Source of the DNA: Lysobacter arenosi
Lineage (GTDB): Bacteria; Pseudomonadota; Gammaproteobacteria; Xanthomonadales; Xanthomonadaceae
Assembly (NCBI RefSeq): GCF_016613475.2
Contig: NZ_CP071517.1
Coordinates: forward strand, 2,480,001 to 2,544,000
Length of the DNA: 64,000 nt
Direction: 5' to 3'
Each line of letters starts with the position of its first letter. Position 1 is the first letter of the stretch. Below the pieces are notes generated by a model. It was not told where the DNA came from, ran no database searches, and saw only the letters and a program-made list of their open reading frames with translations. Position numbers and translations under genes: made by a program. This document shows positions 33,984-43,496 of the stretch, piece after piece.

Positions 33984-35300
33984 ATGAGCCGCATGAAGAA
34001 ATGGCTGGGCAATCTGGGTGTGGTGCTGGCGCTGATCGCGGGCCTGGTGGCCTGGACGATGCTGCCCTGGTACGGCGTGCTGGCGGTACTGGTGGCGCTG
34101 GTGCTGTGGCTGCTGCTGACGCGCACCGGTCGACTGGCGCTGGAGGCGGCGAAGATCGGCATTGCCAGCCTTCCGCAGCGCTGGGGTCCGTCGGCGGTGA
34201 TCGTGGTCGGCATTGCCGGCGTGGTCGGCGTGCTGGTGGCGATGCTGGCGATGGGCGCCGGCTTCGAGGCCACGCTCAAGCAGACCGGCAACGACCAGAC
34301 CGCGATCATCCTGCGCGGTGGTTCGCAGGCCGAGACCAACTCGGTGATCACCCGTGACCAGGTGCCGCTGATCAGCTCGCTGGCCGGCATCGCCAAGGGT
34401 CCCGATGGTCGCCCGGCGCTGTCGCCGGAGCTGTCGCAGGTGGTGAACATGGTGACCAAGGCCGACCACACCGATGCCAACGCGCAGCTGCGCGGTGTCG
34501 GCGAGGCGGCGTGGACGCTGCGTCCGCAGGTGAAGATCATCGAAGGCCGCAAGTTCAACCCCGGCATGCGTGAGCTGGTCGTCGGCCAGGGCGCGAAGAA
34601 GCAGTACGTCAACCTTGAGGTCGGCAAGCAGCTCGAACTCGCCAACCAGGTGTGGACGGTGGTCGGCGTGTTCGCCTCCGGCGACTCGCACGATTCGGAA
34701 CTGTGGGCCGATGCCGACACGCTCGGCGCGACCTATCGCCGCAATGCGTTCCAGTCGGTGACCGCCAAGCTCGACGGCAAGGATGGCTTCAAGAAGCTCA
34801 AGGCCGCGATGGCCGCCGATCCGCGTCTGAAACTCGACGTCGATACCACGCGCCACTACTACGCCAAGCAGTCCGAGGGCCTGAGCAAGTTCCTCAAGAT
34901 CCTCGGCACGATCATCGGCGGCATCATGGCGGTGGGCGCGGTGTTCGGCGCGTTGAACACCATGTACGCGGCGGTTGCCGGCCGTGCGCGCGAGATCGCG
35001 ACGATGCGGGCGATTGGTTTCCGCGGCCTGCCGGTGGTGGTGGCGGTGATGCTGGAGACGATGCTGCTGGCGTTGCTGGGCGGCCTGGTCGGCGGCGCGA
35101 TCGCGTGGCTGATCTTCAACGGCTACAGCGTGTCCACGCTGGGCAACAACTTCAGCCAGGTGATGTTCCAGTTCAAGGTCTCGCCGGAGCTGCTGTGGAA
35201 CGGCCTGAAGTGGGCGCTGGGCATCGGCCTGGTCGGCGGCCTGTTCCCGGCACTGCGCGCGGCGCGGTTGCCGGTGACCGAAGCGTTGCGCGCTGCGTAA
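33984..35300 (+). CDS. MacB-type ABC transporter permease (second)
   Basis: 438 aa. Two membrane segments at the start (LGVVLALIAGLVAWTMLPWY, LAVLVALVLWLLLTRTG), then the FtsX/MacB layout: VGVLVAMLAMGAGFEATLKQ, periplasmic domain (about 95-300), and the three C-terminal helices ending in LFPALRAARLPVTEALRAA. GGGAG upstream. With the first permease it would form a heterodimeric channel energised by the 32099 ATPase. Confidence 0.9.
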   Translation: MSRMKKWLGNLGVVLALIAGLVAWTMLPWYGVLAVLVALVLWLLLTRTGRLALEAAKIGIASLPQRWGPSAVIVVGIAGVVGVLVAMLAMGAGFEATLKQTGNDQTAIILRGGSQAETNSVITRDQVPLISSLAGIAKGPDGRPALSPELSQVVNMVTKADHTDANAQLRGVGEAAWTLRPQVKIIEGRKFNPGMRELVVGQGAKKQYVNLEVGKQLELANQVWTVVGVFASGDSHDSELWADADTLGATYRRNAFQSVTAKLDGKDGFKKLKAAMAADPRLKLDVDTTRHYYAKQSEGLSKFLKILGTIIGGIMAVGAVFGALNTMYAAVAGRAREIATMRAIGFRGLPVVVAVMLETMLLALLGGLVGGAIAWLIFNGYSVSTLGNNFSQVMFQFKVSPELLWNGLKWALGIGLVGGLFPALRAARLPVTEALRAA

Positions 35301-35325
35301 GGCGCGCTCGCACTGATGCGATGGC

Positions 35326-35355
35326 AACAGGGGCGCTTCGGCGCCCTGTTCTTTT
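35326..35355 (+). terminator. rho-independent terminator of the ABC efflux operon
   Basis: AACAGGGGCGC-TTCG-GCGCCCTGTT stem (one bulged G, UUCG tetraloop) followed by CTTTT, immediately after the last permease gene and before the convergent rarD gene. Confidence 0.8.
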
Positions 35356-35361
35356 ACCGGG

Positions 35362-36273
35362 TCAGGCGGCTGCCGCCGCCAGCGTTGCGCGTCGCGCGCG
35401 CAGCAGCCCGTCGATCGCGAAGATCGCCAGCGCGACCCAGATGAAGATGAAGCCGGTGGCGCGGTCGCGGTCGAATACCTCGCCGAAGACCAGCACGCCG
35501 AGCAGGAACTGGATGGTCGGGGCGATGTACTGCATCAGGCCCACCACCGACAACGGCACGCGCCGCACCGCGTAGGCGAAGCCGATCAGTGGCAGCGCGG
35601 TAAGCACGCCGCAGAAGACCAGCAGCGCATCGACGCCCAGGCCCCAGCCGCTGGCGAAGTGGCCGGTGCCGTGCGTCTCGGTCCACAGCAGCACCAGCAA
35701 CGCCGGCAGGAACAGGTACACGCTCTCCACGCCCAGCCCGTTGACCGAATCGACGGCGACCAGCTTGCGGATCAGTCCGTACAGCGCGAACGACAGCGCC
35801 AGGCCGATGGCGATCCACGGCGGCTGGCCGTACTGCCAGGTCAGCCACGCCACGCCCGTCGCCGCCAGCGCCACCGACAGCCATTGCACGCGGTTGAGCC
35901 GCTCGTGCAGGAACACCACGCCGAACAGCACGCTGACCAGCGGATTGATGAAGTAGCCCAGGCTGCTCTCGACGACGTGGCCGGCATTCACCGCCCAAAC
36001 GTACAGGCCCCAGTTGAACGCGATCAGCGTGCCGCTGAGCGCCAGCATCCAAGCCGCGCGCGGTCGCGCCATGGTCGCGCGCAACCAGCCGCGGCCCTGC
36101 TTCCAGACCAGCCACGCTGCCACCAGCAGCGCGCTCCAGACAATGCGGTGCATGACGATCTGCAGCGACGGCACCACTTTGAGCAGATGCCAGTACAGCG
36201 GCATCAGGCCCCAGAGGACGAATGAGGCAGCGGCGACCCACAGGCCGCCGCGCACGGAAGCGTGGTCGCTCAT
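35362..36273 (-). CDS. rarD: EamA-family transporter RarD
   Basis: 303 aa, ten hydrophobic segments. The RarD signature is clear: GLWVAAASFVLWGLMPLYWH, IVMHRIVWSALLVAAWL, ALSGTLIAFNWGLYVWAVN, SLGYFINPLVSVLFGVVFLH, LMQYIAPTIQFLLGVLVFGE. Annotated in E. coli as chloramphenicol-sensitive protein; true substrate unknown. ATG overlaps the stop of the upstream EamA gene (ATGA). Confidence 0.92.
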   Translation of the reverse strand: MSDHASVRGGLWVAAASFVLWGLMPLYWHLLKVVPSLQIVMHRIVWSALLVAAWLVWKQGRGWLRATMARPRAAWMLALSGTLIAFNWGLYVWAVNAGHVVESSLGYFINPLVSVLFGVVFLHERLNRVQWLSVALAATGVAWLTWQYGQPPWIAIGLALSFALYGLIRKLVAVDSVNGLGVESVYLFLPALLVLLWTETHGTGHFASGWGLGVDALLVFCGVLTALPLIGFAYAVRRVPLSVVGLMQYIAPTIQFLLGVLVFGEVFDRDRATGFIFIWVALAIFAIDGLLRARRATLAAAAA

Positions 36274-37214
36274 GCCGCGGGCTCGGTCGGAGCAGCTACC
36301 GCCGTTTGCACTTGCTTGCCAGCGCGCGCCTTCGCCAGCGTGATGATGACGACGCCGACCAGGATCACCGCCATCGCGCCCAGGTCATGCGCGGTGAAGT
36401 GCTCGCCGCCGATCAGCGCGCCGAACAGCACCGCGATCGGCGGGTTGACGTAGGCGTAGCTGGTCGCCAGCGCCGGCCGCACGTGGTGCAGCAGCCAGAT
36501 GTAGGCGGTGAAGCCGAAGATCGAGCCGGCCACGACCAGGTACAGCAGCGCGGTGGTCGCGCTGGCGCTGGGCATCGCGGTCATGCGCTCGCCATGCAGC
36601 ACGGCGGCGATCAGCATCCACACGCTGCCGGTGAGCATCTGCCCGGCGGCCGACATGAACGGTTGCGGCAGGTCCTGGTCGCGGCTCCAGATCGAGCCCC
36701 AGGCCCACGCGATCGGCGCGATCACCAGGCACACCAGGCCGAGCGTTGACGACGACAGCTCGCCACCGGCATTGAGCCAGAGCACGCCGAGGAAGCCGAT
36801 GATCAGGCCGACCCATTCGATCTTCGAGGGGTGGCGGCCGCGCAGCATCGCGAACACGCCCGCGAACAGCGGCATCGAAGCGACGGCGATGGCCGCGAGG
36901 CCGGAGCCAACTTCGGTCTCGGCCAGGTTCACCAGGCCGTTGGACAGCAGCACCATCCAGATCGACAGGACCCACAGCGTGCGCCACTGCTTGCCGGTCG
37001 GCATGGGCACGCCGCGCCAGCGCAGCACCGCGAACATGATCGCGCCGGCCAGGAACATGCGCCCGGCGCCGAGCAGGAACGGCGGATAGCTTTCCAGCGC
37101 AAAACGAATTGCGAGGTAGGTCGAGCCCCAGAGGATGTAGACCGAGGCCAGGGCAAAGGCGACGGCCAGCCCGCCGGGAGCGGCGCGGGCGGCGGTGGGT
37201 GCAGCGGTGCTCAT
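36270..37214 (-). CDS. EamA-family drug/metabolite exporter (YedA-like)
   Basis: 314 aa, ten membrane segments in two EamA repeats: SVYILWGSTYLAIRFALESY, GAGRMFLAGAIMFAVLRW, WMVLLSNGLVNLAETEVGSG, and AYVNPPIAVLFGALIGGEHF in the second half. The ILWGSTYLAIR and ETEVGSGLAA motifs are typical of YedA. Translationally coupled with rarD and divergent from an Lrp/AsnC regulator that may control both. Confidence 0.9.
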   Translation of the reverse strand: MSTAAPTAARAAPGGLAVAFALASVYILWGSTYLAIRFALESYPPFLLGAGRMFLAGAIMFAVLRWRGVPMPTGKQWRTLWVLSIWMVLLSNGLVNLAETEVGSGLAAIAVASMPLFAGVFAMLRGRHPSKIEWVGLIIGFLGVLWLNAGGELSSSTLGLVCLVIAPIAWAWGSIWSRDQDLPQPFMSAAGQMLTGSVWMLIAAVLHGERMTAMPSASATTALLYLVVAGSIFGFTAYIWLLHHVRPALATSYAYVNPPIAVLFGALIGGEHFTAHDLGAMAVILVGVVIITLAKARAGKQVQTAVAAPTEPAA

Positions 37215-37417
37215 GCGGATTCCACGTGGGGTGGGGGTGGGACGTGCTTGACGTGCTGCGGGCCGACGCGGCCGGCACCGCGCGGGCGGCGCACCTGGTC
37301 GTCATCGACGGCCGGGACGCCGCACCAACGGTGCTGGGAACGTTCGGATGACTGAATCGTAACGGCAGCGGCCGCGACGGGATTGATAAATCGTGCGCAT
37401 TAACGCAAAAATTTTGC

Positions 37418-37909
37418 ATGGCCAAGACTCCCGCGGCACTCGACGAGTTCGACCACCGCCTGCTCGAGCTGCTCCAGCGCGATGCCTCGGCGACGCTGAC
37501 CGCCCTGGGCGAGGCGGTCGGGCTGTCGGCCAGCGCCGTGCAGCGGCGGCTTACCCGCTATCGAAAGAGCGGATTGCTGCGGCAGATCGCGGTACTCGAC
37601 CCCAGGCAGCTCGGGACGACGCTGGCGACCGTGCTGGTCGCGATGGAGCGCGAGTCGGCCAAGTTGCATGCCGCGTTCCATGCCCGCATGCGCGCCGCGC
37701 CGGAAGTGCAGCAGTGCTACACGCTGGCAGGCGAATGGGACTACCTGGTGATCCTGTCGACCACGGGCGTGGCGCACTGCCGCGAAGTGGCGGACCGGTT
37801 GTTCATGGACGAGGGCAACATCAAGCGCTATGAAACGCGGATGGTGTTCGACGTGGTGAAGGCGGGATTGCATGTGCCGACTCGGGCGCCGGTGCGGCGG
37901 CGCAAGTAG
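37418..37909 (+). CDS. Lrp/AsnC-family transcriptional regulator
   Basis: 163 aa. N-terminal HTH (FDHRLLELLQRDASATLTAL, VGLSASAVQRRLTRYRKSG) and C-terminal RAM ligand-binding domain (VQQCYTLAGEWDYLVILSTTG, CREVADRLFMDEGNIKRYET). Divergent from the yedA-like/rarD exporter pair across 203 bp, suggesting control of amino acid or metabolite export; inferred from position. Converges on the alkyltransferase gene 6 bp away. Confidence 0.92.
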   Translation: MAKTPAALDEFDHRLLELLQRDASATLTALGEAVGLSASAVQRRLTRYRKSGLLRQIAVLDPRQLGTTLATVLVAMERESAKLHAAFHARMRAAPEVQQCYTLAGEWDYLVILSTTGVAHCREVADRLFMDEGNIKRYETRMVFDVVKAGLHVPTRAPVRRRK

Positions 37910-37915
37910 GGGGCG

Positions 37916-38746
37916 TTACGCCGCCTTCTCGCGAGCCAACACCTTCTGCTTCATCGGCAGGCCCCAGCGATAGCCGCCCAGCGATCCATCGCCACGAATC
38001 ACGCGATGGCACGGCACCACGATCGCCAGGTGATTGCCGGCACAGGCGCTGGCGACGGCGCGCGTGGCGCGGGGTTGCCCGATCGCAAGCGCGACCTCGG
38101 CATAGCTGCGAGTCTCGCCGCGCGGAATCTTCATCAGCGCGTCCCACACCTTCTTCTGGAACGCGGTGCCGATCAGGTCGACCGGCACCTGCGCCTGCTT
38201 GCCGGCCAGCGCGTCGGCGACCGAGTGCAGTCGCGGCGCGAGGAACTCGTCGCGACCTGCATCGACGCGCTCAAGCTGCGCCTGCGGAAACTCCTCGTGC
38301 AGGCGGGCTTCCAGCGCGTCGGCATCCTCGCCCAGTTCGATCATGCACACGCCGCGTTCGGTGGTCGCCACCAGGGCCTGCCCCAGCGCGGTCGCGGCGA
38401 TGCTCCAGCGGATCTGCTCGCCGGCGCCGCCGGCGCGATAGCGCGCGGGGGTCATGCCCAGCTTGGCGGCGCCGCCTTCGTACACGCGCGAGGGTGAGCC
38501 GTAGCCGGCGTCGTACAGCGCGGCACTGACGTCGTTGCCTTCGCGCAGTGCGACCTTGAGCGTGCCGAGCTTGCGCTGCGCCAGGTATTCGGCCGGACTG
38601 AGGCCGAAGCGCGCGCCGAACTGGCGCTGCAGGTGCGAGGCGCTCAGGCCGACCGTGGCAGCCAGGTCGGTCAGGGTCGGCTCGCCGGCGTCGAGCAGTT
38701 GCCTGGCGTGGTCGAGCTTGTCGCGGAGTTGGCGGGCAGTGTTCAT
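37916..38746 (-). CDS. AraC-HTH/methylated-DNA cysteine S-methyltransferase fusion (Ada-like)
   Basis: 276 aa. Residues 1-105 are an AraC-type HTH (LTDLAATVGLSASHLQRQFG, SAALYDAGYGSPSRVYEG), 110-190 an Ada N-like ribonuclease-H-like part, and 195-275 the MGMT domain with acceptor Cys246 in VVPCHRVI plus the VWDALMKIPRGETRSYAEVA helix. It lacks the N-terminal four-cysteine methylphosphotriester domain of full Ada, so it should repair O6-methylguanine but cannot be switched on by phosphotriester transfer. Stand-alone gene. Confidence 0.9.
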   Translation of the reverse strand: MNTARQLRDKLDHARQLLDAGEPTLTDLAATVGLSASHLQRQFGARFGLSPAEYLAQRKLGTLKVALREGNDVSAALYDAGYGSPSRVYEGGAAKLGMTPARYRAGGAGEQIRWSIAATALGQALVATTERGVCMIELGEDADALEARLHEEFPQAQLERVDAGRDEFLAPRLHSVADALAGKQAQVPVDLIGTAFQKKVWDALMKIPRGETRSYAEVALAIGQPRATRAVASACAGNHLAIVVPCHRVIRGDGSLGGYRWGLPMKQKVLAREKAA

Positions 38747-38760
38747 GGGCCAAAGCGTAA

Positions 38761-38780
38761 CGGGCGCCCTGAGGCGCCCG
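38761..38780. terminator. hairpin between the alkyltransferase and prc genes
   Basis: CGGGCGCC-ctga-GGCGCCCG, a perfect 8-bp stem just downstream of prc (minus strand) and upstream of the alkyltransferase start. No real T run on the minus strand, so termination is likely but not certain. Confidence 0.5.
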
Positions 38781-38815
38781 CTATCCGTTTCTTGCAGGCG
38801 ATGGCGCCGCCGCGG

Positions 38816-41065
38816 TCAGTCCGCCCAGTGCCCCGCCGTCGTCGCCGTCGGCAGCACCAGCGCCGAGAGCTGGCGATCGTTGTTGAGCAGGTGCACCGCG
38901 TCGGCCAGGATTGCCGCCGATTCGCGCAGCAGCGGGTCCGGACGGTTTTCGGCCAGCTTCTCGCGCTCGGCATCCTTGGCGATGTCGCGCTCGTTCGCCG
39001 ACAGGCCGTCGTCGTTGTAGTCGTCGGCCAGCGGATCCAAGTCCAGGCCCAGCGCCTTGCGCTCTTCCTGTCGCTGCTTGCGCTTGTTGTCGTCGCGGTC
39101 ACGCTCGCTGCGGCGCTCGGCCTCGTTGAGGCTCACCCACTTCTTGGCGCGCTCCTCGCGGAACTCGTTGACGTCGTCCGACCACCACTGGAACTCCTTG
39201 TCCTTGGCGATGCGCGAGCCGTGCAAGGTCTCCAGCTTGGGCAGGAGCGGTGCGAAGTTGCCGTAGGCGGTGTGCGGCACCGCCGAGATGCGGGTCCACG
39301 GCAGCGCGTTGTCGTAGGTGCTTTCGCCGTACTCGCTGGCGTCGACCGACACCGGGAACGAGATGTCCGGCACAACGCCCTTGTTCTGCGTCGAACCACC
39401 GCTGACGCGGAAGAACTGGGCGATGGTCAGCTTGACCTGGCCAAAGCGCGCTTCCTCGTTGGCCGGCCAGCGGTCGAGGTCGACCAGGTTCTGCACCGTG
39501 CCCTTGCCGAAGCTGGTTTCGCCGATGACCAGGCCACGACCGTAGTCCTGGATCGCGCCGGCGAAGATCTCCGACGCCGAGGCCGAGCCACGGTTGATCA
39601 GCACCGCGAGCGGACCTTCCCAGGCAATGCCGCTGTCGCTGTCGCCTTCGACGCTGACGCGGCCGCCGGATTCGCGCACCTGCACGACCGGGCCACGGTC
39701 GATGAACAGACCGGTCAGTTCGATGGCTTCGTTGAGCGAGCCGCCACCGTTGTTGCGCAGGTCGAGCACGACGCCTTCGACCTTCTCCTCGCGCAGCTTG
39801 GTCAGCAGCTTGGCGACGTCACGCGTGGCCGAGGCGTAGTCGGCGCTGTTCTTGCGGCGGCCTTCGAAGTCCTGGTAGAAGCCGGGCAGCTCGATCACGC
39901 CGATGCGCTGCTGCGGCGCGCCGTTGACGGCGGGAATGGTGATGACCTTCGACTTGGCGGCCTGGTCTTCCAGGCGCACCTTGTCACGCACCAGCACGAT
40001 GCGCTGCGGCTGGCTGTCGAGGGTGGACTCTGCCGGGATCACGTCCAGGCGCACCTTGGTGCCCTTGGCGCCGCGGATCTTGGCGACGACATCGTCGATG
40101 CGCCAGCCGATCACGTCTTCCATCGCCCCGCTTTCGCCCTGGCCGACGCCAACCACGCGGTCACCGGGCTTGAGCTTGTTGGACTTGCCGGCCGGGCCGC
40201 CGGGCACGATCTCGCGGATCGCGACCACGTCGTCCTGCTTCTGCAGCACCGCGCCGATGCCTTCGAGCGACAGGGACATCGACACGTTGAAGTTGTCGGC
40301 GGTCTTCGGGGTGAAGTAGTCGGTATGCGGATCGACCGAATTGGCGTAGCTGTTGAGGAAGGTCTGGAAGACGTCCTCGCCCTTCAGCTCGGCGATCGAC
40401 TTGCCCATGTTGGCGTAGCGCTTGTCGAGCGTCTTGCGGATGTCGTCGGGCTTCTTTCCGGCCAGCTTCAGGCGCAGGTAGTCATTGCGCACCGACTGCT
40501 TCCACAGCGTGTCGAGCGCGGCGGCATCGGTGGCCCACGGTGCGTCCTCGCGGTCGTACTCGTAGCGGTCGCTGCCGGTGAAATCGAACATGTCCTGCTT
40601 GAGCAGGTTGCGCGCATAGGTCACGCGCTGGTCGACGCGCTGCTTGTAGGTGGCGAAGATCGCGTAGGCCGGGTCGAGGTCGCCACTCTTGATGGCGTCG
40701 TCGAACTTCAGCTTGTAGACGTCGAACTTGGCGACGTCCTGCGCGGTCAGGAACTGCTTGCCGCCGTCGAGCGACTCCAGGTAACGCTTGTAGATGTCGG
40801 CCGACAGGGTGTCGTCGAGCGCCACCGGCCGATAGGCGTAGCGGCTGTCGGAGAGCAGCCCGTACACGAGCTTGGCGGCGGTGGTCTGGTCGGCGGTCGG
40901 CGCGCGCGGCAGCGGCGACGGTTCCATCGACTTGATCAGGCTCGGCTTCTCGTGCTGCGGCAACTCGACCTGGGTGGTCTTCTTGTCGACGCTGTCGGAG
41001 GACTGCGCGAGCAATGCCAGCGGTGTGGTCAGCAGGAAAGCGAATAACGTGGTCTTGGCATTCAT
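38816..41065 (-). CDS. prc: carboxy-terminal processing protease Prc/Tsp
   Basis: 749 aa. Signal peptide (TLFAFLLTTPLALLAQ), N-terminal helical domain (50-215), PDZ (IGAVLQKQDDVVAIREIVPG, about 235-320), S41 protease domain with VVLDLRNNGGGSLNEAI, nucleophile Ser in INRGSASASEIFAGA and general-base Lys in GETSFGKGTVQNL, then the C-terminal domain with highly charged helices (NEAERRSERDRDDNKRKQRQ). Length and order match Prc, the periplasmic protease that trims PBP3 and degrades tagged proteins, controlling endopeptidases such as MepS. Confidence 0.94.
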   Translation of the reverse strand: MNAKTTLFAFLLTTPLALLAQSSDSVDKKTTQVELPQHEKPSLIKSMEPSPLPRAPTADQTTAAKLVYGLLSDSRYAYRPVALDDTLSADIYKRYLESLDGGKQFLTAQDVAKFDVYKLKFDDAIKSGDLDPAYAIFATYKQRVDQRVTYARNLLKQDMFDFTGSDRYEYDREDAPWATDAAALDTLWKQSVRNDYLRLKLAGKKPDDIRKTLDKRYANMGKSIAELKGEDVFQTFLNSYANSVDPHTDYFTPKTADNFNVSMSLSLEGIGAVLQKQDDVVAIREIVPGGPAGKSNKLKPGDRVVGVGQGESGAMEDVIGWRIDDVVAKIRGAKGTKVRLDVIPAESTLDSQPQRIVLVRDKVRLEDQAAKSKVITIPAVNGAPQQRIGVIELPGFYQDFEGRRKNSADYASATRDVAKLLTKLREEKVEGVVLDLRNNGGGSLNEAIELTGLFIDRGPVVQVRESGGRVSVEGDSDSGIAWEGPLAVLINRGSASASEIFAGAIQDYGRGLVIGETSFGKGTVQNLVDLDRWPANEEARFGQVKLTIAQFFRVSGGSTQNKGVVPDISFPVSVDASEYGESTYDNALPWTRISAVPHTAYGNFAPLLPKLETLHGSRIAKDKEFQWWSDDVNEFREERAKKWVSLNEAERRSERDRDDNKRKQRQEERKALGLDLDPLADDYNDDGLSANERDIAKDAEREKLAENRPDPLLRESAAILADAVHLLNNDRQLSALVLPTATTAGHWAD

Positions 41066-41365
41066 CGCGGGACTCGCGGCCGCTGGCGGCCTGATCTTTG
41101 GTGCGGGGGGCGTCGGACGCGGGACAGCATATGAACCGACAGCATGGACCGGTGTTCGACAGCCCCACAGTGCCGAAAGTTGCAGCGGCTGTCACCCCAC
41201 CACGGGTGGGAAAAACCGTGCCATGGCATGCACAAACGCCCGTTCATCCAAAAGCGTTCAGCTGGGCGACGGGTGGCGTTACACGGGCATTGGGCAAGCC
41301 GGCACCCACCCAAGCTGCAGGTTTGCCGGTCAAAGACAGGTGACGCCGCCAGGCGGCGCGCGGGC
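41066..41365. other. 300-bp gap between lipA and prc
   Basis: Both neighbours are leftward, so this should contain the prc promoter and the lipA 3' end. A short CGCCG/CGGCG hairpin lies at 41344-41358 just beyond the lipA stop. A CACCCC/GGGTGG hairpin-like stretch occurs near 41200. No gene seen. Confidence 0.35.
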
Positions 41366-42382
41366 TCAGTTGGCCGCGACGACGCCGGCTTCGATCGCCG
41401 AACGGTCGGCGTGATAGGACGAGCGTACCAGCGGGCCGGAGGCGACGTGGGTGAAGCCCAGCGCCATGCCGTAGACCTCGAGTTCCTTGAACTCTTCCGG
41501 CGTCCAGTAGCGCAGCACCGGATGGTGGTGGGCACTGGGCTGCAGGTACTGGCCGATGGTGATCATGTCGACGTCATGCGCGCGCAGGTCGCGCAGGGTG
41601 GCCTGCACCTGGTCCATGGTCTCGCCCAGGCCGAGCATGATGCCGCTCTTGGTGGCCACGTTCGGGTGCTGCGCCTTGAACTTCTGCAGCAGGGTCAGCG
41701 ACCACTGGTAGTCGGCGCCGGGGCGGACGTTGCGGTACAGGTCCGGCACGGTCTCGACGTTGTGGTTGAACACGTCCGGCGGATTCGTCGCGAGGATCTC
41801 CAGCGCGCGCTCCATGCGGCCCTTGCCGCGGAAGTCGGGCGTGAGCACCTCGATCCGGGTCTTCGGGCTGTGCTCGCGGATCGCCGCGATGCAGTCGACG
41901 AAGTGCTGGGCACCGCCGTCGCGCAGGTCATCGCGGTCGACGCTGGTGACCACGACGTACTTCAGGCCCATGTCGGCGACGGTCGTCGCCAGGCTCAGCG
42001 GCTCGCCGGCATCGGGCGGCTTCGGCCGGCCGTGGGCGACGTCGCAGAAGCTGCAGCGGCGGGTGCAGACCTCGCCGAGGATCATGAAGGTCGCGGTGCC
42101 GTGGCTGAAGCACTCGTGGATGTTCGGGCAGCTGGCTTCCTCGCACACCGTCACCAGGCGGTTCTCGCGCAGCTTGGCCTTGAGCTGCTGCACCGAGTTG
42201 CCCGACGGGATGCGCACTCGGATCCATGACGGCTTGCGCAGCACCGGCGCATCGGCGAACTGCACCGGCGAGCGCGCGATCTTGTCGCCCGCCACCTGCT
42301 TCACTCCCGGTTGCAGGGTCTCGGGCACGGCAGTGCCGCCGACCATGGCGAGCGGGATGGACTTGGCAGTGGAGTCGGTCAT
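41366..42382 (-). CDS. lipA: lipoyl synthase LipA
   Basis: 338 aa. Radical-SAM cluster CTRRCSFC and the auxiliary cluster cysteines [12 protein letters not shown]; conserved [42 protein letters not shown], and C-terminal [12 protein letters not shown] with the serine that ligates the auxiliary cluster. Inserts sulfur at C6 and C8 of protein-bound octanoyl groups. Start taken at MTDSTAK (42382), a Met 4 codons upstream is possible. Directly follows lipB. Confidence 0.95.
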   Translation of the reverse strand: MTDSTAKSIPLAMVGGTAVPETLQPGVKQVAGDKIARSPVQFADAPVLRKPSWIRVRIPSGNSVQQLKAKLRENRLVTVCEEASCPNIHECFSHGTATFMILGEVCTRRCSFCDVAHGRPKPPDAGEPLSLATTVADMGLKYVVVTSVDRDDLRDGGAQHFVDCIAAIREHSPKTRIEVLTPDFRGKGRMERALEILATNPPDVFNHNVETVPDLYRNVRPGADYQWSLTLLQKFKAQHPNVATKSGIMLGLGETMDQVQATLRDLRAHDVDMITIGQYLQPSAHHHPVLRYWTPEEFKELEVYGMALGFTHVASGPLVRSSYHADRSAIEAGVVAAN

Positions 42383-42395
42383 GGGGGCGGGCAAA

Positions 42396-43034
42396 TCACG
42401 GTGATGGAGCGGCGGGCTCGACCTGCAGGCCGAACTGGCGGGCGACGTGGCCGATGAGCACCGGCTTGACTGCGTCCAGCCCCGAAGGGCCGCCCAAGTC
42501 TAGCATCGAGGTCACTTTCAGCCCCTGGTAGCCGCACGGGTTGATGCGCGCGAAGGGTTCCAAGTCCATGGCGATGTTGAAGGCCAGGCCGTGGAAGGTG
42601 CAGCCGCGGCGGACACGGATGCCGAGCGCGCCGATCTTGGCCCCGTTCACGTACACGCCCGGGGCGCCTTCGCGGCGCTCGGCGTGGATGTTCCAGTCGG
42701 CCAGGGTGTCGATCATCGCCTGCTCGATCCGGTGGACGTATTCCTTGACGCCGACCTTGAGCCGCTTCAGGTCCAGCAGCGGGTACAGGACGATCTGGCC
42801 GGGGCCGTGGTAGGTCACCTCGCCGCCGCGATCGACGTGCAGCACCGGGATGTCGCCGGCGAACAGCACGTGCTCGTCCTTGCCGGCCTGGCCAAGGGTG
42901 AACACCGGATCGTGCTCGACCAGCCACAGCTCGTCGGGTGTGTCGGCGCTGCGCTCGTCGGTGAAGGCCTGCATGGCGCGCCAGACGGGCTCGTAGGCGC
43001 GCCGACCCAGATCCCTCATCAGGGCCGCAGGCAT
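42396..43034 (-). CDS. lipB: lipoyl(octanoyl) transferase LipB
   Basis: 212 aa from ATG 43034, which has an AGGGGAGGGG ribosome site and matches the usual LipB length; a GTG at 43115 would add 27 Pro/Ala-rich residues. Motifs [12 protein letters not shown], Lys133 in [10 protein letters not shown] and the thioester Cys167 in [10 protein letters not shown]. Moves octanoate from ACP to lipoyl domains for LipA. In operon with ybeD upstream and lipA downstream. Confidence 0.95.
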   Translation of the reverse strand: MPAALMRDLGRRAYEPVWRAMQAFTDERSADTPDELWLVEHDPVFTLGQAGKDEHVLFAGDIPVLHVDRGGEVTYHGPGQIVLYPLLDLKRLKVGVKEYVHRIEQAMIDTLADWNIHAERREGAPGVYVNGAKIGALGIRVRRGCTFHGLAFNIAMDLEPFARINPCGYQGLKVTSMLDLGGPSGLDAVKPVLIGHVARQFGLQVEPAAPSP

Positions 43035-43102
43035 GGCCCCCTCCCCTGCGACGGGAGGGCTGGCGAGGGGATGGGTTTCGGCCGCCGGGACGTCCACGTC
43101 GC

Positions 43103-43381
43103 TCAGAGCGTCCACTTCACTTCCGGATGCTCCCGCAGCACCGCATGGGCCAGGTCGTACTGCTCGCGGCTCTCGGCGCGGAAGCTGATGCGCACCGACA
43201 CGAAGCGGCCGTTGCTGGAGTGCTTCCAGCTGACCGATTCGTTGACGACTTCTATCCCGGCGTCCAGCAGCAACGTCGGCAGCACCGTCTCCAGGTCCTT
43301 CTCGGCCGCGCCCATGGCGCTGAGCTCGAAGGTGCCGGGGAACTGGAAGCCGTGGTCGGGGTTGTCGGATTTGATTTCCAT
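43103..43381 (-). CDS. YbeD/DUF493 family protein
   Basis: 92 aa. Matches the YbeD (DUF493) layout: [60 protein letters not shown], an ACT-like small fold. It stands between dacA and lipB, the same place as ybeD in E. coli. Start at ATG 43381 by homology; the frame further upstream crosses a terminator. Confidence 0.88.
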   Translation of the reverse strand: MEIKSDNPDHGFQFPGTFELSAMGAAEKDLETVLPTLLLDAGIEVVNESVSWKHSSNGRFVSVRISFRAESREQYDLAHAVLREHPEVKWTL

Positions 43382-43449
43382 GGGGCGATTATGGGTCCGG
43401 GGGTGGGGGAACCCAAGTCTTCCAGGGCCGTGGGCAAGGGATTGAAACG

Positions 43450-43475
43450 AAGAAGCCGGCTTTCGCCGGCTTCTT
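43450..43475 (-). terminator. strong terminator downstream of the dacA-type gene
   Basis: AAGAAGCCGGC-TTTC-GCCGGCTTCTT, a perfect 11-bp stem with a 4-nt loop, 22 bp after the stop of the D,D-carboxypeptidase gene. The A/T ends give a short U run on either strand. Confidence 0.8.
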
Positions 43476-43496
43476 GTTGCTGCAGTCAGCGTCGGA

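Noticed and set aside
43035..43115. Longer LipB start at GTG 43115
   Set aside because: ATG 43034 has a much better ribosome site and gives the usual length of 212 aa.
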